This document shows, one piece after another, positions 51,739 through 62,316 of a stretch of 64,000 bases of DNA (positions are counted from its first letter, which is position 1; every line of letters starts with the position of its first letter). Made by a program: the position numbers and the translations under genes. The DNA is from an uncultured Pseudogracilibacillus sp. (GTDB taxonomy: Bacteria > Bacillota > Bacilli > Bacillales > Amphibacillaceae), in the NCBI GenBank assembly GCA_937974845.1, contig CALJVC010000053.1, positions 1 to 64,000 of the forward strand, written 5' to 3'. The notes under the pieces were generated by a model that saw only the letters and a list, made by a program, of their open reading frames with translations, searched no databases and had not been told where the DNA came from.

Positions 51739-53002
51739 AAACGACCTCGCCTTCATAAATCGTTACACTAGGAATTCCCGAAACTTTCCAGCCATCGAAG
51801 GGGGTATTTTTTCCTTTCGAATAAAAAGTATTCCGGTCGATTCGTTCCTCTTTCTCTAAATCGATTAAAGTTATGTCAGCTACACTACCAACCTCTAGGC
51901 TTCCATAGGGTAAGTTAAAGGTTTTAGCTGGGTATTCAGTAAAGTTTTTTACCAATTCTTCTAAAGTCATTATTCCCGGCTTTACTAAATGCGTATAAAG
52001 AAGTGGAAAAGCGGTCTCTAAACCGACGATGCCAAAGGGAGCTTTCAAGAAACCTTGCGCCTTTTCTTCTTCTGCATGGGGCGCATGGTCAGTCGCTACG
52101 AAATCTATTGTCCCATCGAGTAACCCTTTAAGTAAGGCATCCCGGTCTTCCTTCGCCCGTAAAGGTGGATTCATTTTAAAATCCGCATCATCTTCTAAAA
52201 TATCTTCCTCTGTAAGTAAAAGATGGTGGGGTGTTACTTCTGCTGTTACAGAAATTCCCGCCCGTTTAGCATCCCGAATTACCCGGACACTTTCTTTCGT
52301 ACTTACATGACAAACATGGTAATGACAGCCGGCAGTTTCCGCTAAGAGTACATCTCTAGCAATGTGTACCGCTTCGCTTGCACTATAAATACCAGGTAAG
52401 CCGAGCCGCTGACTAACTTCCCCTTGGTGGAGAACCCCACCGTATAAAAGCGAATTATCTTCACAATGGGCAACGATAGGTTTTCCACTGCGGGCTGCCT
52501 CTTGCATCGCTTCTAACATTTGACCGGCTTCCTGAATACCAACCCCGTCATCTGTAAAAGCGAAGACTCCTGCCTTAGCGAGAGCCGTGATATTAGTTCG
52601 CTTCTGCCCCTTTAATCCCTTTGTAATAGCAGCGTAGGGAAGTACTCGAATCTTAGCGGAGGCTTCGATCCGTTTAAATAGCTCTTCCACCCTTTCGACT
52701 GTATCAGGAACAGGATCCGTATTCGGCATAGCACAGACGGTCGTGTACCCTCCACGGGCGGCTGCTTTGGTCCCACTTGCGATCGTTTCTTTATGCTCGC
52801 CTCCCGGTTCCCGAAGGTGAATATGGACATCGATAAAGCCTGGCACTAATAACTTTCCCTGGCCATTAATCACATTCTCGGCTTTCACCTCAATAGCATC
52901 TTTAGAAATTTGTGCAATTTTCCCATCTTCTATTAACACATGGCAAGTTTCTAGTTCATTTCCCTTAACGATACGCTTCACATTTTTCAAGATTGTACTC
53001 AT
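51716..53002 (-). CDS. pyrC: dihydroorotase
   Basis: Closes carbamoyl aspartate to dihydroorotate. The 428-residue amidohydrolase has the first metal-binding pair in FIDVHIHLREPGGEHKET (His60, His62), PIVAHCEDNSLL, HVCHVSTKESV and the catalytic Asp in DFVATDHAPHAEEEK. It starts inside the pyrB 3' end; GGGGGAT is six bases before the ATG, supporting this long overlap (38 bases). It overlaps pyrAA by about 23 bases. Confidence 0.97.
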   Translation of the reverse strand: MSTILKNVKRIVKGNELETCHVLIEDGKIAQISKDAIEVKAENVINGQGKLLVPGFIDVHIHLREPGGEHKETIASGTKAAARGGYTTVCAMPNTDPVPDTVERVEELFKRIEASAKIRVLPYAAITKGLKGQKRTNITALAKAGVFAFTDDGVGIQEAGQMLEAMQEAARSGKPIVAHCEDNSLLYGGVLHQGEVSQRLGLPGIYSASEAVHIARDVLLAETAGCHYHVCHVSTKESVRVIRDAKRAGISVTAEVTPHHLLLTEEDILEDDADFKMNPPLRAKEDRDALLKGLLDGTIDFVATDHAPHAEEEKAQGFLKAPFGIVGLETAFPLLYTHLVKPGIMTLEELVKNFTEYPAKTFNLPYGSLEVGSVADITLIDLEKEERIDRNTFYSKGKNTPFDGWKVSGIPSVTIYEGEVVYDSEKDE

Positions 53003-53885
53003 CGATAATCCCCCAATTTTCTAATAATGTATAAAGAATGGCCATGCGAACATAAACACCGTTTTCCATTTGGGTAAAAATCCGTGACCTGTCCGCCTCA
53101 ACCAAATCTGAAGCAATTTCAACGTCACGATTCACAGGGCCAGGGTGCATAATAATAGCCTTTGACTTCATCCTAGCTTCCCGCTCTAGCGTCAAACCAT
53201 ATTTTTCATGGTAGTCAGCAATCGTTCCTTCACTCGACGCATGTCTTTCATGTTGAATACGTAACAACATCAATATATCTGCTTCTTCCACCGCTTCATC
53301 CATCGTTAGGTAAGGATATGGACAATACTCGTCCATATGTTCCTCAGCCCCTGAAACGTAAATCTCTGCTCCCAAACGTTCTAAAAGCATTAAACTTGAA
53401 TGGGCTACACGGCTATGCTTGATATCACCGGCAATCACTACTTTCAATCCTTCAAAGGTACCGAATTCTTCATATATCGTATATGCATCGAGAAGGCTTT
53501 GGGTTGGGTGATCCTTCGTTCCGGCTCCACCATTTACGACTGGTATCGATAAATGAGGGAGAAGTTCCTTCGACCAATCGTCATCTTGGTGCCGGATGAT
53601 TAATATGTTTGCCCCAATTGCTTCGAAGGTTTTAACCGTATCTAACAAGGTCTCTCCCTTATTGATACTCGATTGCTCTGGATGAAAGTCTAAGGTTTCC
53701 ATTTGTAGCTTTTTTTCAGCAACTAAAAAACTCATTTTTGTTCGAGTGCTCGGTTCAAAAAACAAATTAGCAGCAAAAACTTGTTCATTTAATTTAAATT
53801 TTTCTTTCCGGAAGCGGTCAGCTAAGGCAAAGGTCCGTAAAATATCCTCCTGGGATAGATCCTCTACCGATATTAGATGTTTCAT
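52965..53885 (-). CDS. pyrB: aspartate carbamoyltransferase
   Basis: Combines carbamoyl phosphate and aspartate. The 306-residue catalytic chain has the carbamoyl-phosphate loop FFEPSTRTKMSF (42–53), HPTQSLLDAYTIYEEFG, GDIKHSRVAHSSLML and MHPGPVNRDVEI. No regulatory PyrI gene is present, as is usual in Bacilli. It is separated from pyrR by a second PyrR attenuator. Confidence 0.97.
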   Translation of the reverse strand: MKHLISVEDLSQEDILRTFALADRFRKEKFKLNEQVFAANLFFEPSTRTKMSFLVAEKKLQMETLDFHPEQSSINKGETLLDTVKTFEAIGANILIIRHQDDDWSKELLPHLSIPVVNGGAGTKDHPTQSLLDAYTIYEEFGTFEGLKVVIAGDIKHSRVAHSSLMLLERLGAEIYVSGAEEHMDEYCPYPYLTMDEAVEEADILMLLRIQHERHASSEGTIADYHEKYGLTLEREARMKSKAIIMHPGPVNRDVEIASDLVEADRSRIFTQMENGVYVRMAILYTLLENWGIIDEYNLEKCEAYR

Positions 53886-53962
53886 CTATTATACACCCCT
53901 TATAGAACTTTTTATTTCATTTATCGTCATTGTTCTTAAACGTTCACTTTATCGCGTAAAAA

Positions 53963-53998
53963 ATGCCTCTTTGCTTTAAAAAGTTCGCAAAGAGGCAT
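53963..53998 (-). terminator. attenuator terminator between pyrR and pyrB
   Basis: A perfect 12-base stem ATGCCTCTTTGC/GCAAAGAGGCAT with a 12-base loop runs on the minus strand into TTTTTA. Together with the PyrR-binding hairpin upstream it forms the attenuator of the pyrB-to-pyrE genes. Confidence 0.85.
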
Positions 53999-54036
53999 AG
54001 AAAGTCCTAAAGTAGTACCTGTTTTGCAAACCTTTT

Positions 54037-54052
54037 AAATCTCACGGGATTT
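54037..54052 (-). promoter_or_regulatory. PyrR-binding hairpin in the pyrR–pyrB gap
   Basis: On the minus strand AAATCCCGTGAGATTT fits the known PyrR recognition loop (UCC-N-G-N-GAG held by a short stem). UMP-bound PyrR would stabilise it and favour the downstream terminator. Confidence 0.8.
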
Positions 54053-54054
54053 AA

Positions 54055-54618
<564 letters not shown>

Positions 54619-54647
54619 CTAGATTGCTCATTTTTCCCGTAAAAAAA

Positions 54648-54676
54648 CCCTTTTACCTAAAATAGAGGCAAAAGGG
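54648..54676 (-). terminator. attenuator terminator in the pyrR leader
   Basis: On the minus strand CCCTTTT pairs with AAAAGGG across an inner CCT/AGG pairing and is followed by seven T, about 30 bases before the pyrR start codon. Confidence 0.85.
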
Positions 54677-54712
54677 CATACTTGTAGAAATGTATCCTTA
54701 CAATTCCTTTTT

Positions 54713-54726
54713 AGCCTCTCGGGACT
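54713..54726 (-). promoter_or_regulatory. PyrR-binding site in the pyrR leader
   Basis: On the minus strand AGTCCCGAGAGGCT matches the full PyrR consensus ARUCCNGNGAGGYU. It begins about 25 bases after the predicted transcription start and precedes the terminator. Confidence 0.88.
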
Positions 54727-54757
54727 ATGTTAAAGGATATTTATTCTGTTGCTATGT

Positions 54758-54786
54758 ATTATGGCAAAGTCATTAAAAAAAGTCAA
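54758..54786 (-). promoter_or_regulatory. sigma-A promoter of the pyr operon
   Basis: On the minus strand TTGACT and CATAAT are separated by 17 bases. The −35 box overlaps the last codons of rluD. All pyr genes downstream could be read from this promoter. Confidence 0.75.
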
Positions 54787-55703
54787 GCTTTCAGTTGCAA
54801 AATTCGTAATAAAGCTTCAAAACCTTGTGGACGTGGACTAGTAAATTCGACATATTTTTCGGTTATTGGATGAATAAAGCCTAACCTTCTAGCAATTAAA
54901 GCTTGATGGTTAATATAGGGGGACTTTTTTCGACTATATAAAGGGTCTCCCACAATCGGATGGTTAATATACTGCATATGAACCCGAATTTGGTGGGTTC
55001 TACCGGTGATTAGTTGACAGGATACGTGGCTGTACTTTTCCGTTTCTGCCAGCACTTTAAATTTCGTCATTGCTTCCTTCCCATCGGCTAAGACCGTTCG
55101 CTTCTGTCGTTCTTTCGGATGGCGACCAATTGGAGCACGAATCGTTCCCTTTTTATAATGTAAATTACCGTACACGATAGCTTCATAATATCGATGCACC
55201 GTTTTATCCTTAAATTGTGCCTTTAGTTTTTCATGACTTTCGTTCGTTTTACAAACGACCATGATTCCGCTCGTATCCTGATCTAAACGATGAACAATCC
55301 CCGGCCGTTCCTCGCCTCCAATAGTCGAAAGTTCATCCGTGTAATGGAGTAAAGCATTGACTAAAGTTCCAGAAATAACTTTATCCGTTGGATGAACAAG
55401 CATTCCACTCGGCTTATCGATAATTAAGAGCGCCTCATCTTCATACAAAATAGACAAAGGGATTGGTTCAGCCTTAATGACACGTTCCGGCGCTTTTTCG
55501 ATGGTCCAAGTCAGTTGATCTTTTAATTTCACTTTATAATTCGGCTTTACCGGCCGGCCATTAACTAACACCTTTTCGGAACGAATGAAGGACTGGATTT
55601 GCTGGCGAGAAAAATCCGTTAAATAGGTAACTAGTAGTTTATCCAAACGTTCCCCAACGTCCCTTTCCCCTACGTTAAGCTCCTGTCTCTCGTTTTTGTC
55701 CAT
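54783..55703 (-). CDS. rluD: RluA/RluD family pseudouridine synthase (YlyB)
   Basis: Isomerises uridine to pseudouridine in rRNA. An N-terminal S4 RNA-binding domain (VGERLDKLLVTYLTDFSR, VLVNGRPVKPNYKVK) is followed by the catalytic domain with the Asp nucleophile in GIVHRLDQDTSGIMVV and RTHQIRVHM. I start at MDKNERQELN (306 residues) with GAGGAG 10–11 bases upstream; the ATG at 55721 would overlap lspA further. Exact rRNA target not inferable. Confidence 0.93.
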   Translation of the reverse strand: MDKNERQELNVGERDVGERLDKLLVTYLTDFSRQQIQSFIRSEKVLVNGRPVKPNYKVKLKDQLTWTIEKAPERVIKAEPIPLSILYEDEALLIIDKPSGMLVHPTDKVISGTLVNALLHYTDELSTIGGEERPGIVHRLDQDTSGIMVVCKTNESHEKLKAQFKDKTVHRYYEAIVYGNLHYKKGTIRAPIGRHPKERQKRTVLADGKEAMTKFKVLAETEKYSHVSCQLITGRTHQIRVHMQYINHPIVGDPLYSRKKSPYINHQALIARRLGFIHPITEKYVEFTSPRPQGFEALLRILQLKA

Positions 55704-56157
55704 TTGTTTTACGCTCCTCAATCAAAGTAAGTAGTAACAATAATATAACCCCTACAACAAGAAAAGAATCGGCCAAATTAAAGATCGGATAATCATAGGT
55801 AAAAATCATGACATCGATAAAATCGACGACTTCTTTACGAAATAAACGGTCGATAAAATTTCCTATAGCTCCACCCAAGATGAAAGCAATCGCTACGCTT
55901 TGTCCAACTTTCCCCTTGGCGTAACGGTGCAAATAGTATACTAAACCGATAACAACGATTACCGTAATAATATAAAAGAAGGTCATCTGGTTTTGCAAAA
56001 TTCCCCAAGCCGCTCCTTTATTACGGAATGAAGTAATGTATAGAAAGTTTTCAATAATTTCTATCCGTTCATATAAATCCATATGCTTTACAATCAGTGC
56101 TTTTGAGCCTTGATCAATTAAAATGACGATGAAGGCTAGAAGGTAATAGCGTTTCAT
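55675..56157 (-). CDS. lspA: lipoprotein signal peptidase
   Basis: Membrane aspartyl protease that cuts the signal peptide of prolipoproteins. The 160-residue protein has four membrane segments, and the catalytic pair Asp103 (GAIGNFIDRLF) and Asp130 (PIFNLADSFLVVG). RNKGAAWGIL is also typical. It precedes rluD as in B. subtilis; ylyA, normally between ileS and lspA, is missing. Confidence 0.96.
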   Translation of the reverse strand: MKRYYLLAFIVILIDQGSKALIVKHMDLYERIEIIENFLYITSFRNKGAAWGILQNQMTFFYIITVIVVIGLVYYLHRYAKGKVGQSVAIAFILGGAIGNFIDRLFRKEVVDFIDVMIFTYDYPIFNLADSFLVVGVILLLLLTLIEERKTNGQKRETGA

Positions 56158-56238
56158 TCCTAAATACCCCTTTAACTTTAATGAAACTTATCTCATTTTA
56201 ATGTAAATCTATTTGCTTTATTGTGCAAGTAAAAACAA

Positions 56239-56302
56239 AAAGAACAGGCAAAGCCGATAACGGCAGACTATACCATCTACCGTTATCCATTGCCCGTTCT
56301 TT
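56239..56302 (-). terminator. terminator of ileS
   Basis: A long imperfect hairpin (AAAGAAC…GTTCTTT with GATAACGG…CCGTTATC inside) follows ileS by about 8 bases and continues on the minus strand into TTGTTTTTAC. Confidence 0.7.
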
Positions 56303-56309
56303 AGAACGT

Positions 56310-59090
56310 TTATTCTTCGTCAAATAAATGACTATAATGGGTCTCGACAATATCTGCACAACGTTCACAGAGGTTAGGATGGTCTGCATGGTTCCCGACG
56401 GTATGGGACATAACCCAACAACGGTCACATTTTTCACCAGAATGTTTATCTACCTCAATATGAACGTGCTGATACTCTTTGCCCTCTTGACCGACTTCAC
56501 CAATAGTTGCTTCTGAAACAATTAATAATTGATGTAAATGCGGAATCGATTCAAGAACCTCTTTCGTATAAGCCTCTTTCGGCTCGATAATTATCTTCGC
56601 TTCTAAAGGCTTACCGATGACTTTTTCATTTCGTTTTTCCTCTAGGGCTTTTAAAACATCATCCCGTACTTCCATGAAGTGCTTCCACTTTTTAAGCATT
56701 TCATCGTTTACGCGTGGTAAATCACGACCTTCAGGAATATCTGTCAGTTGAGCATATTCCGCCTCAACGCCTGGAATATGTTCCCATACCTCTTCTGTCG
56801 TATGTGGAATAATCGGCGTAAGTAATTTAACTAATGACGTAATCGTTTCGTAATAAACGGTCTGAATGCTACGACGACGTGGATGATCCGACTCCTCGAT
56901 ATATAAAATGTCTTTAGCGAAGTCTAAGTAGAAGGCGCTCAGATCAATCGTCACAAAGTTTAAAATGTGGTTGAAACCTTCAGAGAAATCGTAAGCGTCG
57001 AAACGATCCCGAACCTTACGAATAAGCTCCTGTAAACGATGGAGCATATATAAATCAATTTCTTCTAATTGTTCTTCAGGCACGCGATTCTTTTTCGGAT
57101 CGAAATCTTGTAAGTTTCCAAGTAAGAAACGGAAAGTGTTTCGAACTTTACGGTAATTTTCAGCAACTTGTTTTAGTATTTCCTGGGAAATTCGGACATC
57201 GGCTTGGTAATCTACCGAAGCAACCCATAAGCGAAGGATGTCTGCACCAAACTGTTTCTGAATCTTCATCGGTTCGACGATATTTCCTAACGATTTACTC
57301 ATTTTTCTTCCTTCACCATCTAGGGCGAAACCATGGCTAATAACTCCCTTATAAGGAGCCTTTCCAGTCGTTGCTACAGCAGTACTTAAGGAAGAGTTAA
57401 ACCAGCCTCGATATTGGTCACTACCTTCAAGGTAAATATCCGCTGGTCGACGTAAGCCTTCCCTTTGTAGTAACACCGCTTCGTGGGAAGAACCAGAGTC
57501 AAACCAAACGTCCATAATATCCGTTTCCTTCGTAAACTTACCATTTGGACTATGTTCTGAAGTAAAGCCTTCTGGAAGTAAATCTTTCGCCTCCCACTCG
57601 AACCAAATATTTGAACCGTGTTCTCGGAAAAGATCCGATACATGGTTTATCGTCTCTTCTGTAATAATCGGTTCGCCATCTTCACCATAAAAGACTGGAA
57701 TCGGCACTCCCCAAGTACGTTGACGGGAAATACACCAATCTTCCCGATCCCGAACCATGTTATATAGGCGTGTTTCTCCCCAATGAGGAATCCATTCCAC
57801 TTCACGAATTTCATTTAAAATATCCTGACGGAAGTCCTTAATCGATGCAAACCATTGGGACGTCGCCCGGAAAATTGTCGGTTGCTTCGTTCTCCAGTCA
57901 TGCGGATAGGAGTGAGTAATGAAAGATAGATGTAATAAGGCACCAACCTCTTCAAGCTTTTCCGTTACTACCTTATTCGCATCGTCATAGAAGAGCCCTT
58001 CAAAACCTGGAGCTTCTTCCGTAAAGTTACCCTTTTCATCGACGGGACAGAAGGCTTCAATGCCATATTCCTTCGCCACATAGAAGTCTTCCTCCCCATG
58101 ACCTGGAGCGGTATGAACACAGCCCGTTCCAGATTCCGTCGTAACGTGAGTACCTAACATAACGAGAATATCTCGATCGTAGAACGGGTGCTTAGCAATA
58201 ATTCGTTCCGCATCCCGACCCATGATAGTCTTTTCTACAGTGTAATTGTCCCACTCTAACTCCTCGGCAATTCCCTCTAATAAATCGTGGGCAATGACAT
58301 AGGCTTCGTCCCCTACTTTGACGACATCATATTGTAAGTCTGGATGTAAACTAATACCTAAACTTGCTGGAATTGTCCACGGGGTCGTCGTCCAAATAAC
58401 GATCTTCGTTCCTTCTTCTAAAACCCCTTTACCATCAGTTACCTCATAGGCAACGTAAATAGACGGGGATCGCTTATCCTTGTATTCAATCTCCGCTTCC
58501 GCTAAGGCTGATTCCGAAGATGGAGACCAGTACACTGGTTTATACCCTTTATAAATATATCCTTTTCTAGCCATTTCCCCAAACACTTTAATTTGGGCGG
58601 CTTCGTATTCCTTCGTTAAGGTAATATAAGGATTATCCCAATCACCGATCGCCCCTAACTGTTTAAACTGTTTCCGTTGACGATCTAATTGCTCCATCGC
58701 ATAATCCGCACACATTTGTCTAAACTTTGGAATACTAATTTCTTTACGGTTAATATTTTCTCTCTTAATTAAGGCCGTTTCAATCGGCAAGCCATGCGTA
58801 TCCCAACCTGGAATATAAGGTGCATGGAAGCCAGCCATAGACTTATAACGTACGATAAAGTCCTTTAAAATCTGGTTTAAGGCATGTCCAATGTGTAAAT
58901 CACCATTGGCATAAGGAGGACCGTCATGTAAGACAAACAAAGGCCTTCCTTCCGTTCGTTCTAGCATCTTTTCATATAGTTTTGTTTTTTCCCATTGTTC
59001 ACGGCGGATTGGTTCTTTATTCGGTAAATTACCCCGCATAGGGAATTTTGTTTTCGGCATTAATAAAGTTTCTTTATACACCATCGACAT
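56310..59090 (-). CDS. ileS: isoleucyl-tRNA synthetase
   Basis: Charges tRNA-Ile and edits valine. The 926-residue class I enzyme has HIGH as [17 protein letters not shown] in [16 protein letters not shown], the connective-peptide editing domain with [12 protein letters not shown] and [16 protein letters not shown], and a C-terminal zinc site [14 protein letters not shown] and LCERCAD. AGGAGG is four bases before the first ATG and ten before the next, so the start could be two codons later. The leader contains a T-box. Confidence 0.97.
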   Translation of the reverse strand: MSMVYKETLLMPKTKFPMRGNLPNKEPIRREQWEKTKLYEKMLERTEGRPLFVLHDGPPYANGDLHIGHALNQILKDFIVRYKSMAGFHAPYIPGWDTHGLPIETALIKRENINRKEISIPKFRQMCADYAMEQLDRQRKQFKQLGAIGDWDNPYITLTKEYEAAQIKVFGEMARKGYIYKGYKPVYWSPSSESALAEAEIEYKDKRSPSIYVAYEVTDGKGVLEEGTKIVIWTTTPWTIPASLGISLHPDLQYDVVKVGDEAYVIAHDLLEGIAEELEWDNYTVEKTIMGRDAERIIAKHPFYDRDILVMLGTHVTTESGTGCVHTAPGHGEEDFYVAKEYGIEAFCPVDEKGNFTEEAPGFEGLFYDDANKVVTEKLEEVGALLHLSFITHSYPHDWRTKQPTIFRATSQWFASIKDFRQDILNEIREVEWIPHWGETRLYNMVRDREDWCISRQRTWGVPIPVFYGEDGEPIITEETINHVSDLFREHGSNIWFEWEAKDLLPEGFTSEHSPNGKFTKETDIMDVWFDSGSSHEAVLLQREGLRRPADIYLEGSDQYRGWFNSSLSTAVATTGKAPYKGVISHGFALDGEGRKMSKSLGNIVEPMKIQKQFGADILRLWVASVDYQADVRISQEILKQVAENYRKVRNTFRFLLGNLQDFDPKKNRVPEEQLEEIDLYMLHRLQELIRKVRDRFDAYDFSEGFNHILNFVTIDLSAFYLDFAKDILYIEESDHPRRRSIQTVYYETITSLVKLLTPIIPHTTEEVWEHIPGVEAEYAQLTDIPEGRDLPRVNDEMLKKWKHFMEVRDDVLKALEEKRNEKVIGKPLEAKIIIEPKEAYTKEVLESIPHLHQLLIVSEATIGEVGQEGKEYQHVHIEVDKHSGEKCDRCWVMSHTVGNHADHPNLCERCADIVETHYSHLFDEE

Positions 59091-59170
59091 AATTCCTCCT
59101 CTTATTGCTTATATCCTTTTAATTTTAAATTTTCTTTTTATTTCAAAAATAGAAAGAGCGAAATAAAAAA

Positions 59171-59460
59171 ATCCTCTAAATCCCTGAAGGGACGAGGACT
59201 TCCCGCGGTACCACCCTTATGAATGCTCTACAAGCCATTCGCTTAATCATTTATAACGTCAATGACCCGTCCTGTTCTACTGATCCTTCAAACGGCTGCT
59301 CCGGAATGATTTTCTAAAAGAAAAACCATATTAGGCTCTCACCATCTCCTAACTCGCTTTCATGGTTTCATTTCTTTTATACTCTTTCCTTCTTAGCATT
59401 TTTAGCTTATAAGGTTACTATATTATAGCATAAAAGCCAAACAGATTTAAACGAAATAAG
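59171..59460 (-). promoter_or_regulatory. T-box riboswitch of ileS
   Basis: The 370-base stretch upstream of ileS is its leader. On the minus strand it starts at an extended −10 TGCTATAAT (59422–59430). Stem I carries a probable specifier ATC (Ile; 59308–59310) before CATTCCGGAGC. The diagnostic T-box reads AAGGGTGGTACCGCGGGA at 59201–59218. Next comes a terminator hairpin (TCCTCGTCCCTTCAGGGA… GAGGA, 59171–59198) with seven T. Uncharged tRNA-Ile would favour the antiterminator. The specifier position is inferred by eye. Confidence 0.92.
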
Positions 59461-59461
59461 A

Positions 59462-59968
59462 TTATTCTTCCTCGGTTTCTTCGTTTCCGAAATCCGCTTC
59501 ATTCATCATGTCGAGAAAGTCGTCCCAGTCATCACTATTGATCATATCGAGTTGGGCTTCGATTAACATTTTTAAACGGGTCCGAAAGACCTTCGTCTGC
59601 TTCCGCACATCTTCGGCAGCAATGGCAATCTTTCTTGATTCAGCTAAAGCTTCCTCGATAATACGGTCGGCATTCTTCTCTGCTTCTTTAATAATTAATT
59701 TCGCTTCTTTTTGAGCACTTGCCTTCAGTTCATCAGCCGTTTCCTGAGCTATGACGAGGGACTTATTTAAAGAGTCTTCAATGTTTCCAAAATGTTCTAT
59801 CCGCTCGTTCAATTCTTCGATTTCTTTTTTCATTTGTTTATTTTCCCGAAGTACAAGCTCATAATCTTTTAGCACTTGATCTAAAAAATCATTGACCTCA
59901 TCTTCATTATAACCACGAAAACCGCGACTAAACTCCTTATTATGAATATCTAACGGTGTAAGAGCCAT
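59462..59968 (-). CDS. divIVA: cell-division protein DivIVA
   Basis: Coiled-coil protein that collects at negatively curved membranes at poles and septa and positions MinJ/MinCD and sporulation partners. The 168-residue protein has the N-terminal lipid-binding domain with Phe17 and Arg18 in NKEFSRGFRGYNEDEVNDFL, then two long coiled coils (about 30–145) and an acidic tail. It follows ylmH, the usual neighbour. Confidence 0.95.
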   Translation of the reverse strand: MALTPLDIHNKEFSRGFRGYNEDEVNDFLDQVLKDYELVLRENKQMKKEIEELNERIEHFGNIEDSLNKSLVIAQETADELKASAQKEAKLIIKEAEKNADRIIEEALAESRKIAIAAEDVRKQTKVFRTRLKMLIEAQLDMINSDDWDDFLDMMNEADFGNEETEEE

Positions 59969-60055
59969 TCTTTTACTACCCCCAATCCTTCCAACCGTAC
60001 ATATAGCGTAATTATGTATTATGATAAACGATTTTTCGATATATTTCTACTTTCT

Positions 60056-60832
60056 TTACATTAGGTGGCCCGCGACTAGACGAATTTTATCCTTCTTAGT
60101 CCGCCCCTTTGTTTCCATTAATTTACACCGGCCATGGCCACGGACGGAAAGCAAATCACCTGCTTCCAAGACAGTAGCCGGATTCGTCTCTAACCGATAA
60201 TTTAATTGAACTCGTTCCGATGCAATGAGTCGACTTGCTTTTTGCCTAGAAAGTCGATAGCAACTAGCAACAATAGTATCGAGGCGTAATGAGCTAACCG
60301 TATAATGACGACTCTGCCACTCTTCCTTCGTTTTTTCTATCGCCGATAATGGAACCTCTTTAAAGGCAATCGAAGTATTTTTAATTTGGCGCAATTCACG
60401 AAGGACATACTCTTTAAAGGTTTCTGTCGTAATTAACTGAACTTTATCAGCATGGACGTAAATATCGCCAACCATGCTTCGGTCAATACCTAAAGATGTA
60501 AAAGCACCTAGTACATCACGGTGGCTTAACCGAACGAATTTACTCGGGTATGAGGCTTCTAATCCGATTAAAGCAAAATCATCCTCATTAGTAGGAATAA
60601 ACCGTGGAGCAATAATTGCTCGTTGTCTTTCTGCCTCGGGTACACCACCGAAAAAAGAAACCGCTAATTCCTCGTCCTGCTCTCCAATGACATAACCGAT
60701 AATCTTTCGCTCCCGTGGATTTAAAAATTCCGTTACTTGGACAATATATTGGTTGAGTACTTGGCTTTTCCAATCGAGGACCCGATCGATAAAAGGATGT
60801 TCATTTTCCCGAAAGTGTTGATAAATCGACAC
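60056..60832 (-). CDS. ylmH: S4-domain RNA-binding protein YlmH
   Basis: The 258-residue protein has an N-terminal region with FLNPRERKIIGYVIG, a middle ferredoxin-like fold (LGIDRSMVGDIYVHADKVQ) and a C-terminal S4 domain (LDTIVASCYRLSRQKASRLI, RGHGRCKL). YlmH has been linked to ribosome quality control alongside RqcH, which also occurs in this window. It sits between divIVA and ylmG, the usual place. Confidence 0.93.
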   Translation of the reverse strand: MSIYQHFRENEHPFIDRVLDWKSQVLNQYIVQVTEFLNPRERKIIGYVIGEQDEELAVSFFGGVPEAERQRAIIAPRFIPTNEDDFALIGLEASYPSKFVRLSHRDVLGAFTSLGIDRSMVGDIYVHADKVQLITTETFKEYVLRELRQIKNTSIAFKEVPLSAIEKTKEEWQSRHYTVSSLRLDTIVASCYRLSRQKASRLIASERVQLNYRLETNPATVLEAGDLLSVRGHGRCKLMETKGRTKKDKIRLVAGHLM

Positions 60833-60836
60833 ATCA

Positions 60837-61118
60837 TCACCCGATTACCCGTTCGAGCATCGAGAAAATTTCGATTAACCCACGGGGAATAAAGACGCGC
60901 AATACAATTAGGGCAAAAATAGGAGAAATATCGATCATACCACCGATTGGGGGAATGAGCCGACGGAAAGGCTCAAGAAACGGTTCGACAATCCGGCCTA
61001 AATAGTAACCGAACTGTGAGTCCCGGGCTCCCGGAAACCAGGACATTAAAATATAGATGATAATTAAATAAGTATAAATATAAATTAACTGTAATAACAA
61101 CTCCAAAATCGTATACAT
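60837..61118 (-). CDS. ylmG: YggT family membrane protein YlmG
   Basis: A 93-residue membrane protein with two hydrophobic segments (LLLQLIYIYTYLIIIYILM and IFALIVLRVFIP) joined by the conserved loop RIVEPFLEPFRRLIPPIGG. YggT proteins are linked to cell division and shape. It follows sepF by 17 bases. Confidence 0.92.
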   Translation of the reverse strand: MYTILELLLQLIYIYTYLIIIYILMSWFPGARDSQFGYYLGRIVEPFLEPFRRLIPPIGGMIDISPIFALIVLRVFIPRGLIEIFSMLERVIG

Positions 61119-61135
61119 TTTTTTCTGACCACCCT

Positions 61136-61561
61136 TTAAAACTCTTCTTCCACGAAGCTATCTACCGATATTTCTCCAGTTACTTCAACATTTTCCGGAG
61201 TACATAAAAACGTCGATAGGCCCAGCTTTTGAATATCACCCTTGATTGCATAAACCGTTCCACTTAAAAAATCGACAATTCGTTTCGCCTGCTGACGATC
61301 TACCTTATGTAAGTTAATGACGACGGAACGGTTATTAAGTAAATTGTCAGCAATCTCTTGTACCTCTTGATAAGAGCGTGGCTCATATAAAATAACTTTA
61401 GCCGTCGATCTTTCAATTTTCGTTAAGTTGACGACATTTTGTTGCGGGTTGCGACTTGCCAAGCTCGTTTCGCTCGGTGCTTCTACTTCTTCGATATATT
61501 CGTATTCTTCCTCGGTATTAAAAAAGTGTTTAAATTTTTCTTTAAAGCTCATTACGCTCAC
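61136..61561 (-). CDS. sepF: cell-division protein SepF
   Basis: Anchors FtsZ to the membrane and forms rings at the septum. The 141-residue protein has the amphipathic N-terminal helix MSVMSFKEKFKHFF, an acidic linker and the globular domain (KVILYEPRSYQEVQEIADNL, VVINLHKVDRQQAKRIVDFL, GTVYAIKGDIQKLGLSTFLC). The start at MSFKEKF three codons later is also possible. Confidence 0.95.
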   Translation of the reverse strand: MSVMSFKEKFKHFFNTEEEYEYIEEVEAPSETSLASRNPQQNVVNLTKIERSTAKVILYEPRSYQEVQEIADNLLNNRSVVINLHKVDRQQAKRIVDFLSGTVYAIKGDIQKLGLSTFLCTPENVEVTGEISVDSFVEEEF

Positions 61562-61578
61562 CTCTTTATATTTTAAGG

Positions 61579-62250
61579 TTAAGAACCGACTAAAATAGAA
61601 CCAATTCGGATATGTGTCGCCCCTTCTTCAATTGCAATTTCAAAATCATTACTCATACCCATAGATAAATATTCACAAGGAGCATGGGCATACCCTTTGT
61701 CTCGAATTTCATCCCTTAGCTCGCGTAACTTACGAAAGACTTGGCGAATCTCTTCCTCATCCTCGATATGAGGTGCCATTGTCATTAAGCCAACTACCTT
61801 AACCTTTTCATACTTTTCCAAGGATCGGATAAAGTCTTCTACTGATTCTGGCTCGAGGCCGTGTTTTGATGCTTCACCGCTTACATTCACTTGGACAAAG
61901 CAAGGAACAACTTCTTCAGAACGATTATTAATTTGCTTCGCTACTGATTCCCTCTCTAAAGAATGAACCATCTTGACCTTACCAATTATATCCCTTACCT
62001 TCCGGGATTGCAATGTTCCGATGAAGTGCCAATTGGCCCTTTCTCCAATCTGCTCATGCTTTACTAACAATTCATCCGTTCGGTTTTCTCCTAAATCGAC
62101 AATTCCTGTTTCTAATAGCTCCTCTGCCCGCTCGGTAGAAACGTATTTCGTTACCCCGATAATCGTAATTTCTTCCGGATTACGATTCGCTCGATGGCAG
62201 GCCATTTCAATTCTTTCCTTCAAGCTTGCTAAATTGTCTTGAATACTCAT
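61579..62250 (-). CDS. ylmE: PLP homeostasis protein YlmE (YggS/PROSC family)
   Basis: Pyridoxal-phosphate-binding TIM-barrel protein that balances vitamin B6. The 223-residue protein has the PLP Lys in IIGVTKYVSTERAEELL, WHFIGTLQSRKV, VNVSGEASKHGLEPE and SMGMSNDFEIAIEEGATHIR. The laccase-domain gene ylmD normally beside it is missing. Confidence 0.95.
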   Translation of the reverse strand: MSIQDNLASLKERIEMACHRANRNPEEITIIGVTKYVSTERAEELLETGIVDLGENRTDELLVKHEQIGERANWHFIGTLQSRKVRDIIGKVKMVHSLERESVAKQINNRSEEVVPCFVQVNVSGEASKHGLEPESVEDFIRSLEKYEKVKVVGLMTMAPHIEDEEEIRQVFRKLRELRDEIRDKGYAHAPCEYLSMGMSNDFEIAIEEGATHIRIGSILVGS

Positions 62251-62316
62251 CTAGCACAATCTCCCCTATTCGACTACGTTGTTCTTCTTTACATTTTAAC
62301 ATATTTTTTTATTTCG

